Source of the DNA: Gemmatimonadota bacterium
GTDB taxonomy: Bacteria > Gemmatimonadota > Gemmatimonadetes > Longimicrobiales > Gaopeijiaceae
Length of the DNA: 64,000 nt
Direction: 5' to 3'
NCBI GenBank assembly: GCA_022822425.1
Contig: JAJEBS010000247.1
Span: 16,209 to 80,208 of the forward strand
Below are positions 1-10,623 of this stretch, one piece after another; positions within the stretch are counted from its first letter, which is position 1; the number at the start of each line of letters is the position of its first letter. The notes beneath the pieces are model-generated. The model saw nothing but the letters and a program-made list of their open reading frames with translations, ran no database searches and had not been told where the DNA came from. Position numbers and translations under genes: made by a program.

Positions 1-2634
1 GCCGAGGCGCAGCTCGTCGACCGGCTGGGCGCGGCGGGCGGAAACGTGCTGCTCCTGACGGGGAGCGCTGGTGGAGCGCTCGGTCACCTCTTCGATCGGT
101 TCGTGGAGGTGACCGGCGGTACGCGCGTCGAATACGAGGCACTGTCGGAGGCCCCGCTGCGGGCGGCTGCGCGCATCGCCTTCGGACGCGATGTGGTTCC
201 CGCCTACGACTTCGAAGCGGCCCGCTTCGTGCTTTCCTTCGGCGCCGATTTCCTTGAGACCTGGCTGTCGCCGACGGCGTACGGCCGAGGCTTCGCGCGC
301 ACCAGCGCCATCGACCAGATGGGCTCCAAGGGACGCTTCGTCTTCCTCGCGCCAAGGCTCTCGCTGACGGGCCAGAACGCCGACGAGTGGTTCCCCATCC
401 GTGCGGGATCCGAGGCGGCGATCGCGCTCGCCATGGCCGCGGTGATCGCGGGTGACGGGGCCGACGCAGGACCCTACGGGGAGCTGCTGGGCAGCTTCGA
501 CGTTGCCGCAGCGGCCGGTGCCGCCGGGCTCTCGGAGGAGGAAGTCGCGGACCTGGCACGGCGCTTCGTGGCCGAAGGGCCCGGACTCGCGCTGGGACCC
601 GGCGTGAGCGGACAGCATCGAGGCGCCACCGGCGCCAACCTGGCGGCGCTGGTGCTCAACCACGTCGCAGGCAACATCGGGCGCTCCGTGCACCTGGCTT
701 CGCCGGATCAGGCAGCCGCGTCCTCGCCCTACGCGTCGCTCGAGTCCGCCATGGGTTCGATGCGGGCGGGGGAGGTTGCGGTCGCGCTCGTGCACGGCGC
801 CAACCCGGCCTATTCGCTGCCGCCCGCCGCGGGCTTCGCGGACGCGTTCGGCGCGGTGCCCTTCAAGGTGTCCTTCGCCTCGGCGCTCGACGAGACCGCG
901 CACCTCGCCGACCTGATCCTCCCCGACACCCACCCGCTCGAGTCGTGGGGAGATTCGCACCCGCGCCCGGGCGTGCACGCCGTGCAGCAGCCGGTCATGA
1001 GACCGGTTCCCCTGTTCGACGCCCGCGCCACCGGAGACGTGCTGCTGTCCACGGCGAACGCCCTGGGCCTGGATCTTGGCGCCGGCGACTTCCAGGGGTA
1101 TGTGCGCGCGCGCTGGCAGGAGATGGGGCTCGCGGGAGGTGATGACTTCGACGGCTTCTGGCGCGAAGCCCTGCGCCGGGGCGTGGTCTTCTCCGCGACC
1201 GGCGAGCAAGAGGACGCAGCGGAGCTGCTTGCGCCGGACCCCGCCGTCGGGTTCGACGTACCCGCCCTGGACGGCGACCAGGACGGTCTGGCGCTGGTCG
1301 TGTACCCGTCTTCCCGCTTCGGGGACGGACGCCAGGCCAATCGCTCCTGGATGCAGGAACTCCCCGACCCGGTCAGCAAGATCACCTGGCATTCCTGGGT
1401 GGAGTTGCATCCGGCCACGGCGGAGCGACACGGGCTACGCGAGGGCGACATCGTGCGCGTAAGTTCGCCGCACGGCCAGGTGGATTTGCCCGTGTGGCCC
1501 TACGCGGGCGTGCGGGAGGACGTCGCCGCCATCGCCATGGGCGGCGGACACACGGGCTACGGCCGCTACGCCGACGGCAACGGGGTGAACCCCATGGCGC
1601 TGCTCCCGGCCGAGTCGGAGCAGCCCTCGGGCGGTCTGGTCCATCTCGCCACCCGCGTGACGGTCGAGCCCACCGGCGAGTGGCGCAAGCTCGCGAGCGT
1701 TCACGGCTCGGGACATACCCAGGAAGACCGCAACATCGCGCCCGCCGTCGCGCTCGCCGACATCGGCCACGCCGAAGAGGAGCACGCCGAGCACGACCTC
1801 TACGAATTGCAGGAGGTCGGCGGGTTCGTCCCCGTCCCCGCGGACGGGGAGCCCGGTGATTTCCCGCTCCCGGGAGCCCGGCACGGTGAGTACGATCCGG
1901 AAACGACTCCGCGCTGGGCCATGGCCATCGACCTGGACAAGTGTACCGGGTGCAGCGCCTGCGTGACCGCCTGCCAGGCCGAGAACAACGTGCCCGTCGT
2001 CCAGGAAGAGCAGCTCCTCATGGGCCGCGACATCCAGTGGATGCGCATCGAGAACTACCTGGAAACCGTTGACGCGTCTCACGCGGGCCCGGTCGACGTG
2101 CGCTTCACGCCCATGCTCTGCCAGCACTGCGGCAACGCGCCCTGCGAGCCGGTGTGCCCGGTGTTCGCGGCCTACCACACCCCGGACGGGCTGAACGCGC
2201 AGGTGTACAATCGCTGCGTCGGTACCCGCTACTGCGCCAACAACTGCCCCTACAAGGTGCGGGTGTTCAACTGGTACGAGTATTCGGACGTGCCCGAGCC
2301 CCTCAACTGGCAGTACAACCCGGACGTCACCGTGCGGGGCGAGGGGGTCATGGAGAAGTGCACGTTCTGCGTGCAGCGGATTCGCGAGGTCGAAAACCAG
2401 TCGGTACTGGAAGGACGGTCCATCGCGGACGGCGAGGTGGTGACGGCCTGCCAGCAGAGCTGCCCGGCCGAAGCCATCGTCTTCGGCAACATCCGGGATC
2501 CGAACTCGCGGGTGGCCCAGGTCACCGCGAACGAGCGTTCGTACCGGGTGCTCGACGATCTGATCAACACACAGCCGGCGGTCACCTATCAGCGGAAGGT
2601 GACGTTCCACGAGCCGGCGGCGGCGGGACACTAG
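1..2634 (+). CDS. actB: Alternative complex III iron-sulfur subunit ActB (5' end outside window)
   Basis: The reading frame is open from base 1, so the gene starts upstream; the GTG at 46 used by the ORF track is internal. About 630 residues of a molybdopterin-oxidoreductase-like domain are followed by a ferredoxin-like domain holding four cysteine groups: CTGCSACVTAC near residue 648, CQHCGNAPCEPVCP, CVGTRYCANNCPY, and CTFC...CQQSCP. This fusion is the hallmark of ActB, the peripheral subunit that passes electrons from quinol through Fe-S clusters within alternative complex III. It is followed 52 bases later by actC and then actD, actE and actF in the standard order, so the multihaem actA is expected just left of the window. 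The assignment is very secure. Confidence 0.95.
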   Translation, partial: AEAQLVDRLGAAGGNVLLLTGSAGGALGHLFDRFVEVTGGTRVEYEALSEAPLRAAARIAFGRDVVPAYDFEAARFVLSFGADFLETWLSPTAYGRGFARTSAIDQMGSKGRFVFLAPRLSLTGQNADEWFPIRAGSEAAIALAMAAVIAGDGADAGPYGELLGSFDVAAAAGAAGLSEEEVADLARRFVAEGPGLALGPGVSGQHRGATGANLAALVLNHVAGNIGRSVHLASPDQAAASSPYASLESAMGSMRAGEVAVALVHGANPAYSLPPAAGFADAFGAVPFKVSFASALDETAHLADLILPDTHPLESWGDSHPRPGVHAVQQPVMRPVPLFDARATGDVLLSTANALGLDLGAGDFQGYVRARWQEMGLAGGDDFDGFWREALRRGVVFSATGEQEDAAELLAPDPAVGFDVPALDGDQDGLALVVYPSSRFGDGRQANRSWMQELPDPVSKITWHSWVELHPATAERHGLREGDIVRVSSPHGQVDLPVWPYAGVREDVAAIAMGGGHTGYGRYADGNGVNPMALLPAESEQPSGGLVHLATRVTVEPTGEWRKLASVHGSGHTQEDRNIAPAVALADIGHAEEEHAEHDLYELQEVGGFVPVPADGEPGDFPLPGARHGEYDPETTPRWAMAIDLDKCTGCSACVTACQAENNVPVVQEEQLLMGRDIQWMRIENYLETVDASHAGPVDVRFTPMLCQHCGNAPCEPVCPVFAAYHTPDGLNAQVYNRCVGTRYCANNCPYKVRVFNWYEYSDVPEPLNWQYNPDVTVRGEGVMEKCTFCVQRIREVENQSVLEGRSIADGEVVTACQQSCPAEAIVFGNIRDPNSRVAQVTANERSYRVLDDLINTQPAVTYQRKVTFHEPAAAGH

Positions 2635-2686
2635 AAGCAGGGCGCCCGCCGGCCCGCTGGCCGACGGAGACGCGCCCGGGAGAAGG

Positions 2687-4059
<1,373 letters not shown>

Positions 4060-4063
<4 letters not shown>

Positions 4064-4584
4064 GCGCGCAAGCCGGCCTGCTGGCCTCCTTCGACTACCT
4101 CGACGGCGCGGTGGACGCCGTGAAGGCGCTGCGCAAGTCGGGGTTCCGCAAGATCACCGCCTACTCCCCGCTTCCCGAGCATCATCTGGAGGAAGCCCTG
4201 GGGTACGACCAGAGCCCGGTGCGCGTCTTCGCGCTGGTGGGCGGCCTTACCGGCGCCGCGACCGGCTTCGCGTTCACCACCTGGACATCGATGGACTGGC
4301 CGCTGGTAACGGGCGGCAAGCCCATCGTGTCGATCCCGGCCTACTTCATCATCGCCTTCGAGATGGCGGTGCTGTTCGGAGCGCTCTCCACCGTCATCGG
4401 CGTCTTCATCAACGCAAGGCTCCCCCGCCTGCGCCCGCCCGTGGTCTACGATCCCGGGTTCAGCGGCGGACGCTTCGGGGTGCACGTGAGCGCCCCCGCG
4501 GACCGCATTGAAGAAGCCCGCCGGATCCTCAACGGAAGCGATCCGGCCGAACTCACGGAAGAACCGGCCCCGTCCCATGGCTGA
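4060..4584 (+). CDS. actD: Alternative complex III subunit ActD
   Basis: A 174-residue protein with an N-terminal soluble part (ASFDYLDGAVDAVKALRKSG) and two transmembrane helices around residues 60-115; this is the DUF3341 family, subunit D of alternative complex III. I chose the ATG that overlaps the actC stop by four bases, with AAGGAGG about 8 bases upstream, instead of the much earlier start in the ORF track, which lies inside actC. Its 3' end overlaps the actE start by eight bases. Confidence 0.93.
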
Positions 4585-5212
4585 CCGACCTCGCCCACGC
4601 ACCCCCGTCCGCTTCGTCGCGGTGGCCCTGCTGGCCGGGCTGGTGAGCGCCTGCTCGCCCTTCGACGACCTCATGGTGCAGATCTTCGGGCGCAGCATGC
4701 GCGACCAGCGTTCGTTCGACCCGTACGAGAACACGCTGCTGCCGCCGGAGGGTTCGGTGCCCTTCTCGGCCGGCAACTTCTCCGCCGGCCCGAACCAGGT
4801 CTCCCTGGGACAGCCGGACCCGTCGGCCGAGATGCCGCCGTTCTTCACGATGGCGGAGGTGGCCGGCGAGGCGCCGGTGGTGATGGAGATGGTGAACCCG
4901 GTGGAGGCCGACGCGGCATCGCTGGCGGAAGGCGAGAGGCTCTACAACCGCTTCTGCGCCCCGTGTCACGGCGTGGACGGTGTGGGCGCCAGTGCTGTCC
5001 TCGCCCCGGTGCATCCCGTGCTGCCGGTCTACAACCTCTCAAGCGCGGTCACGGCCGCGCGCCCGGACGGCTACATCTACGGGGTCATCCGGGTGGGCCG
5101 GGCACTGATGCCCGCCTACGGGCACCAGATTCCGCACTACGACCGCTGGCACATCGTCAACTACGTCCGGCAGCTGCAGGCGCAGGCGGGCAACCCGGCG
5201 CCGGGGGAGTAG
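4577..5212 (+). CDS. actE: Alternative complex III monohaem cytochrome c lipoprotein ActE
   Basis: A 211-residue protein from the ATG inside the end of actD. The N-terminus is a lipoprotein signal with lipobox LVSAC, so it should be anchored on the periplasmic face. One haem c motif, CAPCH, starts near residue 127, and a Met-containing stretch (VGRALMPAYGHQIP) can supply the sixth haem ligand. Size, lipid anchor, single haem and position between actD and actF all fit ActE, which takes electrons out of the complex towards soluble cytochrome c or the terminal oxidase. The ORF track start (4508) would put 23 extra residues ahead of the signal and is unlikely. Confidence 0.93.
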   Translation: MADRPRPRTPVRFVAVALLAGLVSACSPFDDLMVQIFGRSMRDQRSFDPYENTLLPPEGSVPFSAGNFSAGPNQVSLGQPDPSAEMPPFFTMAEVAGEAPVVMEMVNPVEADAASLAEGERLYNRFCAPCHGVDGVGASAVLAPVHPVLPVYNLSSAVTAARPDGYIYGVIRVGRALMPAYGHQIPHYDRWHIVNYVRQLQAQAGNPAPGE

Positions 5213-5216
5213 CGGT

Positions 5217-6515
5217 ATGGCCCACATCCACGTCCCGGCGGACATCCCGGTTCGCCACCTGGAGCGTTCGCGGGGCTTCTCGATGTTCTGCGGGGCCCTC
5301 TTCCTCGTCGGCGTGATCTCGCTCTTCGTGCTCCGCGCCGCCGATCCCGCGCGCGCCGAGCAGGCCTACTCGGCCAACTGGCTTTTCTTCTTCGCCGTTG
5401 CCGAGGGCGCGATGCTCCTGTGCGCGGTGACCACCATCGTAAAGGCGAAGTGGAACTGGTCGGTGCGCCGCGTCAGCCTCGCCTTCGCCGCCTACCTGCC
5501 GATCGCGTTCATCCTCTTTCTCCCCATGCTGGGGCTCCGGGAGTCGTACTTCCCCTGGATCGAGGCGATGGAGAGCGATGCCATCGTGCAGGCGAAGGCC
5601 GCGTACCTGAACATCCCCTTCCTGGTCGCCCGCAATGTCGCCGGCTTGCTGCTCCTCATCGGGCTGAGCCTCTACGGGGCCTACCTGGCCGTGCGTCCGG
5701 ACATGGGGCTGGTTGAAGGCGATGGCGATGCGGGGCGCAAGCGCTGGCGCGCCACCCTTACCGCGGGATGGATGGGGCAGGAAGCCGAGGAGACCGCCAG
5801 CGCGCGCAGGATGGGCCGTCTGGCTCCCGCCTTCATCCTGGTCTACGCCGCCGTGATGAGCATGGTGGCCTACGACTTCGCCATGTCGCTCGAACCCCAC
5901 TGGTTCTCGACCATCTTCGGGGCCTGGTACTTCATGGGCGGCTTCTGGGGAGGAATCGCGTCCACTGCGCTGATCGTCGTGCTGCTGAAACGCCGGCACG
6001 CGGATCTGAATGGCCTGATGGGCATCCAGCAGATGCACGACCTGGGGAAGCTGACCTTCGCCTTCTGCGTGTTCTGGACCTACATCGTCTTCGCCCAGTA
6101 CATCGTCATCTGGTACGGCAAGCTGCCGTGGGAGCAGGCGTGGATCGTACATCGGACCGGCGAGACCTGGGGAGGGTTTTCACTCGCCCTGGTGCTGATG
6201 TGCTTCGTGATTCCCTTCGCGGGACTCATCGGGCGCCGGCCCAAGATGAACCCGGTGATTCTCGGTAGCTTTGTCTGCGTCATCCTTGCGGGGCTCTGGC
6301 TCGAGCACCATCTGCTGATCGCGCCCTCGCTGCGCCTGGATGGACCGACGATCGGCGCATGGGAGGTGCTGGTGACGCTGGTCTTCCTGGGCCCGCTGCT
6401 GTGGAGCCTGCGCTGGTTCCTGAGCACGTTTCCGGTGGTTCAGGTCTGGCAGCCGCCGGAGCAGCTGGAGATGGTCGATCTGGAGGTGACGCGGGAGGAA
6501 GCCGGGGTCCGTTAG
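5217..6515 (+). CDS. actF: Alternative complex III membrane subunit ActF
   Basis: A 432-residue polytopic membrane protein with about ten hydrophobic segments, distantly related to ActC and NrfD. It contains the family stretch VAYDFAMSLEPHWFSTIFG, corresponding to SVVSWDFAMGIVPGWHATIF in the upstream ActC. The ATG is four bases after the actE stop. This completes the actBCDEF block. No terminal oxidase genes follow; the next gene is an unrelated lipoprotein, so the oxidase partner must be encoded elsewhere or upstream. Confidence 0.93.
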   Translation: MAHIHVPADIPVRHLERSRGFSMFCGALFLVGVISLFVLRAADPARAEQAYSANWLFFFAVAEGAMLLCAVTTIVKAKWNWSVRRVSLAFAAYLPIAFILFLPMLGLRESYFPWIEAMESDAIVQAKAAYLNIPFLVARNVAGLLLLIGLSLYGAYLAVRPDMGLVEGDGDAGRKRWRATLTAGWMGQEAEETASARRMGRLAPAFILVYAAVMSMVAYDFAMSLEPHWFSTIFGAWYFMGGFWGGIASTALIVVLLKRRHADLNGLMGIQQMHDLGKLTFAFCVFWTYIVFAQYIVIWYGKLPWEQAWIVHRTGETWGGFSLALVLMCFVIPFAGLIGRRPKMNPVILGSFVCVILAGLWLEHHLLIAPSLRLDGPTIGAWEVLVTLVFLGPLLWSLRWFLSTFPVVQVWQPPEQLEMVDLEVTREEAGVR

Positions 6516-6546
6516 CCGATCCGCCTCAGGAGGTGTTTTCGAGGCG

Positions 6547-7779
6547 ATGAAGTGCACTTCGTTTGGTCCGGACGGGCGTTGGCGCACCCTTCCACTCACG
6601 CCGCAAAGGCGCTTCGGCCTTGCTGCAGGGACGGAGATTGCGGTTGCGCTGGCGGTGGTGGCCGCAGCCTCGTGCGGGAGCGAGGAGCGGGACGGCGGCA
6701 CATCGGCCGTTTACGACTCCGCCGGCGTGACCATCATCGAGAACCCCGGGCTCGACCGGCCGCTGGGTGTCCAGGTCACGCCGCTGGCCGATCTCATACC
6801 TCCCGACAGCGCCCTCACGGTGGTTGCCCAGGGCGTCACGGTCGATGAGGCGACGGGGCGGGTTTTCGTGGCGGATCGACCCAATGACCGCGTCGTCGTG
6901 TTCGAACCCTCGGGAGTGTACGCGGGCACTCTGGGGCGCCCCGGGGACGGGCCGGGAGAGTTTCGCGACCCCGACGCGGTTTCCATGGATCCCTCCGGAT
7001 CGCTTGTTGTGTGGGACAGCCGTCGGCGTATCCTCAGTCGCTGGTCGAGCGGAGGCGATTTCCTGGGCGAAGAACGTCCGGATCTGGACTACGGGGGGCC
7101 CGGGTTCGCGGTGGGAGACGATTGGCTCGCAGTAGTGGCGGACATGGCGACGGGAATAGTCCCGGGGCGGCAACTGGGACTCGTTGTGCACGAGGAAGGA
7201 AGCACCACGACGTTGCACGAAGTCACGGAGGAGGTGGGCCTCCTGGAATTGGGTCGGGGGTCTATTCCAGCCTCGAAGCTGTTCTCCCCCATAATCGTCT
7301 GGACGAACCGGGGAGACTCCATCTTCTTCCTGAACGGGCCGGACTATCGCATCGACAAGAGCGTCGGTGGCGTGCTGGAGCTGAGTTTCAGGCGGTCGAT
7401 GGATCCCATCGAGGTGACGCGGGAGCTGGCCGTCGGGAAGATCAAGTCGGGTCCCGGACCGTATTCCGCCATCCTGCGCCGGTCCGGCCTGGAGGCGGAG
7501 GACATCGTGACCGCCCTCGGATACGAGGAGCGGATCCCGCCCGTCATGAGGGTGACTGCGGCCCCCGGAGGGCGGTTCTGGGTCACCCGCACCCTTGACG
7601 GGTTCACTCCCCACGCCGTTGATGTCTTCGACGCTTCCGGCAGGTACGAGGGCACGTTCGATGCGCCGGGGGTTCCGGTTGCGTTCGTGTCCGATTCCAC
7701 CTTCGTGGCGCTTCGGCTGGAGGAGTTCGGAGAGACAGTCCTGGCGCTCCACCGGTTACGCAGGAACGAAGGGAGCTGA
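6547..7779 (+). CDS. Six-bladed beta-propeller lipoprotein
   Basis: A 410-residue exported protein with a long basic N-terminus, a hydrophobic segment and a lipobox (AAASC near residue 45). The body has NHL/6-bladed-propeller signatures such as VFVADRPNDRVVVFEPSG and GRPGDGPGEFRDPDAVSM. The start is ATG with AGGAGG rather far upstream (about 14 bases). Substrate or partner is unknown; proteins of this type are numerous in Gemmatimonadota-like genomes. It is closely related, at both protein and DNA level, to the first 400 residues of the propeller-FGE fusion at 35143, sharing the unusual segment DSAGVTII just after the lipobox. It stands alone between the act operon and a convergent gene. Confidence 0.8.
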   Translation: MKCTSFGPDGRWRTLPLTPQRRFGLAAGTEIAVALAVVAAASCGSEERDGGTSAVYDSAGVTIIENPGLDRPLGVQVTPLADLIPPDSALTVVAQGVTVDEATGRVFVADRPNDRVVVFEPSGVYAGTLGRPGDGPGEFRDPDAVSMDPSGSLVVWDSRRRILSRWSSGGDFLGEERPDLDYGGPGFAVGDDWLAVVADMATGIVPGRQLGLVVHEEGSTTTLHEVTEEVGLLELGRGSIPASKLFSPIIVWTNRGDSIFFLNGPDYRIDKSVGGVLELSFRRSMDPIEVTRELAVGKIKSGPGPYSAILRRSGLEAEDIVTALGYEERIPPVMRVTAAPGGRFWVTRTLDGFTPHAVDVFDASGRYEGTFDAPGVPVAFVSDSTFVALRLEEFGETVLALHRLRRNEGS

Positions 7780-7876
7780 AGAGACCGTCGGAGCGGCAGT
7801 CGGCGCCGGACCGGGCCGGCCTGACCAGCCAGTGCGCGAGGCGCCGGTGGTCCATGACCGAGCCCGGCACTGTGCT

Positions 7877-8683
7877 TCAGCGGGCCGGGTCGGCTCCCTG
7901 GGCCAGCAACTTCAGCACCCGCGGGTGGAGTGCGGGATTGCTGGAAACCCCCGAGCCGCCGTGGATCGTGGGCTCGCCCGACACGTCCGTGAAGCACCCG
8001 CCCGCCTCCGTGACGATGGTCAGCAGGGGCGCCGCATCCCAGGAGGCGAGCACCGGGTCCACCATGACCTGAGCCCGGCCCGTGGCGACCAGGACGTGGC
8101 CGTAGCAGTCGCCCCAGCTGCGGGTCATGCGTGCGGCGGCGGCCAGGGCCCGCCATCCCGCCTCGCCGGAGTGACCGTGAAAGGCCGCCTCGTCGGTGGT
8201 GAGCAGGAGGCTCCGGTCCAGCCGGCTCTCGCTGGAGACGGAGCAGGGCTCGCCGTTCCAGCGGGCTCCCAGGCCCCTGGCGGCCGTCACCGTCTCCCCG
8301 AGTGCCGGGAGGTGGACGACCCCGACCACCGGCTCGCCCTCCACTTCGATGCCGATGAGGACGCCCCACAGCGGCACCCCGTGAACAAACGACTTCGTGC
8401 CGTCGATGGGATCGAGAATCCAGCGCACCGAAGCTCCGGGAAGCACTTCTCCGTGCTCTTCGCCGACGATGCCGTGATCCGGGAAACGCCGCCGGATCTC
8501 CGCGCGCAACAGGCTCTCGGCTTCCCGGTCCGCGATGGTGACCGGGGTGTCGTCGGCCTTGGTTTCGACCCCGATCCGGGTGCCGAAATACCCGAGCGCG
8601 ACCTCTCCGGCGGCGCGCGCAAACCCTTCGGCCGTGCGCGCCAGGTCACCGAGTTCGATGGGGGTCGGATGGGTTGCGTTCAT
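7877..8683 (-). CDS. hisN: Inositol-monophosphatase-family phosphatase, probable histidinol-phosphatase (HisN type)
   Basis: A 268-residue Mg-dependent phosphatase of the IMPase fold. Metal-binding motifs are visible: GEEHGE, WILDPIDGTKSFVHG and SWDAAPL. The stretch SWGDCYGHVLVATGRAQ is characteristic of the HisN group, which removes phosphate from L-histidinol phosphate in histidine synthesis. I start at the ATG for MNATHPTP; the longer ORF only adds residues read from the overlapping upstream gene. Its 5' end overlaps the end of the GGDEF gene by 38 bases, so translation is probably coupled. A general inositol or 3'-phosphoadenosine phosphatase remains possible. No other his genes are nearby. 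Confidence 0.8.
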   Translation of the reverse strand: MNATHPTPIELGDLARTAEGFARAAGEVALGYFGTRIGVETKADDTPVTIADREAESLLRAEIRRRFPDHGIVGEEHGEVLPGASVRWILDPIDGTKSFVHGVPLWGVLIGIEVEGEPVVGVVHLPALGETVTAARGLGARWNGEPCSVSSESRLDRSLLLTTDEAAFHGHSGEAGWRALAAAARMTRSWGDCYGHVLVATGRAQVMVDPVLASWDAAPLLTIVTEAGGCFTDVSGEPTIHGGSGVSSNPALHPRVLKLLAQGADPAR

Positions 8684-9596
8684 GGTGGAGATCGGACGAG
8701 GTGCGGCGACGAGTCGGTGCTCCGCGGGGGGCGGGGAAGCCCGCGCACGCCGAGCACTTGCGCCCAAAGGTACCGAAAGCCCCGGTCCGCCGGGAGCGGA
8801 CGGCCGCGCGACGACGACGGAGATCCCGGTCCGCTGCCGCCAGGGCGTCCCGCCAGCGGCACAGGACGGCAAGACCGAAGCTGACCGTAACCCCGTGCGG
8901 CGAGAGCAATGGATGCCGTGCGACCGCCCGCGCGATGCCGTCCGCAGCCGCGCGAACCCGGCCGGCCCTCATATTCGCGAAGATGACGACGAACTCGTCG
9001 CCGCCCAGCCGCGCTGCAAATGGCGAACCGGGTATGGAACCGGAATGACCGGACGGACCGTGGTGCGACTCGGGCCGATCGGAGAACCCGCGCGATTCCA
9101 ATCGCCTCGAGGCGTTGGCCGAGGCTCTTGAGAACACATTGGCCACCGCGGCCAGCACCCGGTCGCCCTCAGGGTACCCGTGTCGGTCGTTGAAGCGCTT
9201 GAAGTCGTCCACGTCGAACAGAGCCAGCGAGAACGGGCACAGGCGAGAACCGGTCTGGCGGGCAGCCGCGGGGACACCGCGAGCCAGGACCCGATCCAGA
9301 TGGCGCTCCAGGTGGCGGCGATTCGGGAGACCGGTCAGCGGATCGGTCAGCGCCAGCCGCCGATTGGCTTCCGCGATCCGCTCCATCCGGCGCAACCTCA
9401 GCTCCAGCTCCCGAACGTAGCGAGCGTCGAGAGGGCAGTGGGTGCCGGGGCTCGGCCTTCGCCCTCCGGCGGGGGACCCGGGCCGATTTCTGCTTGGAGC
9501 GTCCGTCTGAATACGCCTTGGGCCCGGAGGGATGTGCCAAGAGCGAGATCCCGCGCGGAGTGTGGACGGACGGGCGACCCATGAGGCTATCGCCAA
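8646..9596 (-). CDS. GGDEF-domain protein, probable diguanylate cyclase (start uncertain)
   Basis: The C-terminal two thirds is a GGDEF domain: LTDPLTGLPNRRHLERHLDR, then a metal-binding FDVDDFKRFND, and an intact RLGGDEFVVIF active-site loop. Between them sits an extra stretch of roughly 25-30 residues rich in Ser, Gly and His that normal domains lack, and the usual YxAKxxGRN ending is replaced by an Arg-rich tail. There is no in-frame ATG before the domain; I use the TTG at 9596. A shorter start at the ATG at 9386 (MERIAEANRR), preceded by GAGG, would give the bare domain. If active it would make cyclic di-GMP. It lies in a minus-strand run after trmJ and before the HisN-type gene, which its end overlaps. 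Confidence 0.7.
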   Translation of the reverse strand: MAIASWVARPSTLRAGSRSWHIPPGPRRIQTDAPSRNRPGSPAGGRRPSPGTHCPLDARYVRELELRLRRMERIAEANRRLALTDPLTGLPNRRHLERHLDRVLARGVPAAARQTGSRLCPFSLALFDVDDFKRFNDRHGYPEGDRVLAAVANVFSRASANASRRLESRGFSDRPESHHGPSGHSGSIPGSPFAARLGGDEFVVIFANMRAGRVRAAADGIARAVARHPLLSPHGVTVSFGLAVLCRWRDALAAADRDLRRRRAAVRSRRTGAFGTFGRKCSACAGFPAPRGAPTRRRTSSDLHHERNPSDPHRTR

Positions 9597-9658
9597 GCCC
9601 CGTGCGCAGGAATGGTAGATCGGGACCGATCGAGTCCCGGCTTGCGCGCTGGCGCGCG

Positions 9659-10549
9659 TTAGTCGGCCCGCTCCGCCGGAGCCGAGGCGGCCGACCCGGT
9701 CTCGATGGAATCGGCCCCGTCGGCGGATTCGGCCTCGTCGGCGGGTTGAGCCCCATCGACGGATTCGGCCCCGTCGCGCCTGGCCGCCAACCCTTCCGCG
9801 CGCTCCGCGTAGCGCCTGATCTCGTAGCCGACGGCGCGCAGGATCCCAGCTTCCTGGGTGTCCGGCTCGGCGCGCGCGATGATCGTACGCAGGGTGCGCA
9901 TCACCCCTTCGGGCGCGCGGCGGGTGAAGAAGGCGATGCGGTCGAGTCCGCGTTCGAGCACCGCGTAGGTTTCCTCCAGTTCGGCACTGCTGGCGGGTTC
10001 GGTCGCGCGCCGCCCCCGGGGCAAATCCGCCGGGTCGTGCGCCGCCAGGAAGATCTCGTAGGCCAGGATGAGCACCGCCTGGGCCAGGTTGAGGCTCTTG
10101 TACTCGGGGAGCGTGGGAACGATTGCCACCCGGTTGCACAGGTCCAGCGCCTGATTGGAGAGCCCCCGGTCCTCGCGGCCGAAGAGCACCGCCACGGTGC
10201 CCCGCGTGGCGCGCTCGACCACCTGGGCCGCCAACTCGCGCGGCCGCCCGTAGTTGCGGTGGGCGGTGCGGGCGCGCGCCGTGGTGCCGAGCACGAAGGT
10301 GGTGTCGGCCAGCGCGTCGGCCAGGGTGTCGTGGATCTCGGCGCGCTCGACCACGTGGTCGCTGCGGTGGGCGATCCCGGTGATGCGCCAGGCGTCGAAT
10401 TCGGCGGGACGAACCAGGCGCAGCCGGTCGAGCCCCATGTTCATCATCGCCCGCACCGTACCCGCGATGTTGACCAGGTTCTGCGGCTCGTGCAGCACGA
10501 CCACGACGTTGGAGAGCGGAGAGGCCTCCGCCGGCACATCTCCCGGCAT
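9659..10549 (-). CDS. trmJ: tRNA (cytidine/uridine-32-2'-O)-methyltransferase, TrmJ family
   Basis: A 296-residue SPOUT methyltransferase of the TrmH/TrmJ family. It begins NVVVVLHEPQNLVNIAGTVR and carries the knot motifs AVLFGREDRGLSN and IVPTLPEYKSLNLAQAV, which form the S-adenosylmethionine pocket. TrmJ methylates the ribose of base 32 in the tRNA anticodon loop. The last 35 residues are an acidic low-complexity tail made of short repeats (DGAES, ADEAES, ADGADS), encoded by near-repeats of GGATTCGGCC. It lies 74 bases after tatA in the same direction. A rRNA-modifying relative is the main alternative. Confidence 0.88.
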   Translation of the reverse strand: MPGDVPAEASPLSNVVVVLHEPQNLVNIAGTVRAMMNMGLDRLRLVRPAEFDAWRITGIAHRSDHVVERAEIHDTLADALADTTFVLGTTARARTAHRNYGRPRELAAQVVERATRGTVAVLFGREDRGLSNQALDLCNRVAIVPTLPEYKSLNLAQAVLILAYEIFLAAHDPADLPRGRRATEPASSAELEETYAVLERGLDRIAFFTRRAPEGVMRTLRTIIARAEPDTQEAGILRAVGYEIRRYAERAEGLAARRDGAESVDGAQPADEAESADGADSIETGSAASAPAERAD

Positions 10550-10623
10550 GGGGCGGGTCAGCGACGTGGTCGGGCGCGGATGCAGCGCCGCTCGAATGCC
10601 GGGCGCGGTGCGTCCACGGGCCG

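Noticed and set aside
9659-9790. Short repeats at the end of trmJ as a CRISPR or tandem-repeat array
   Set aside because: Units are short, imperfect and in frame, with no spacers; they encode a low-complexity protein tail.
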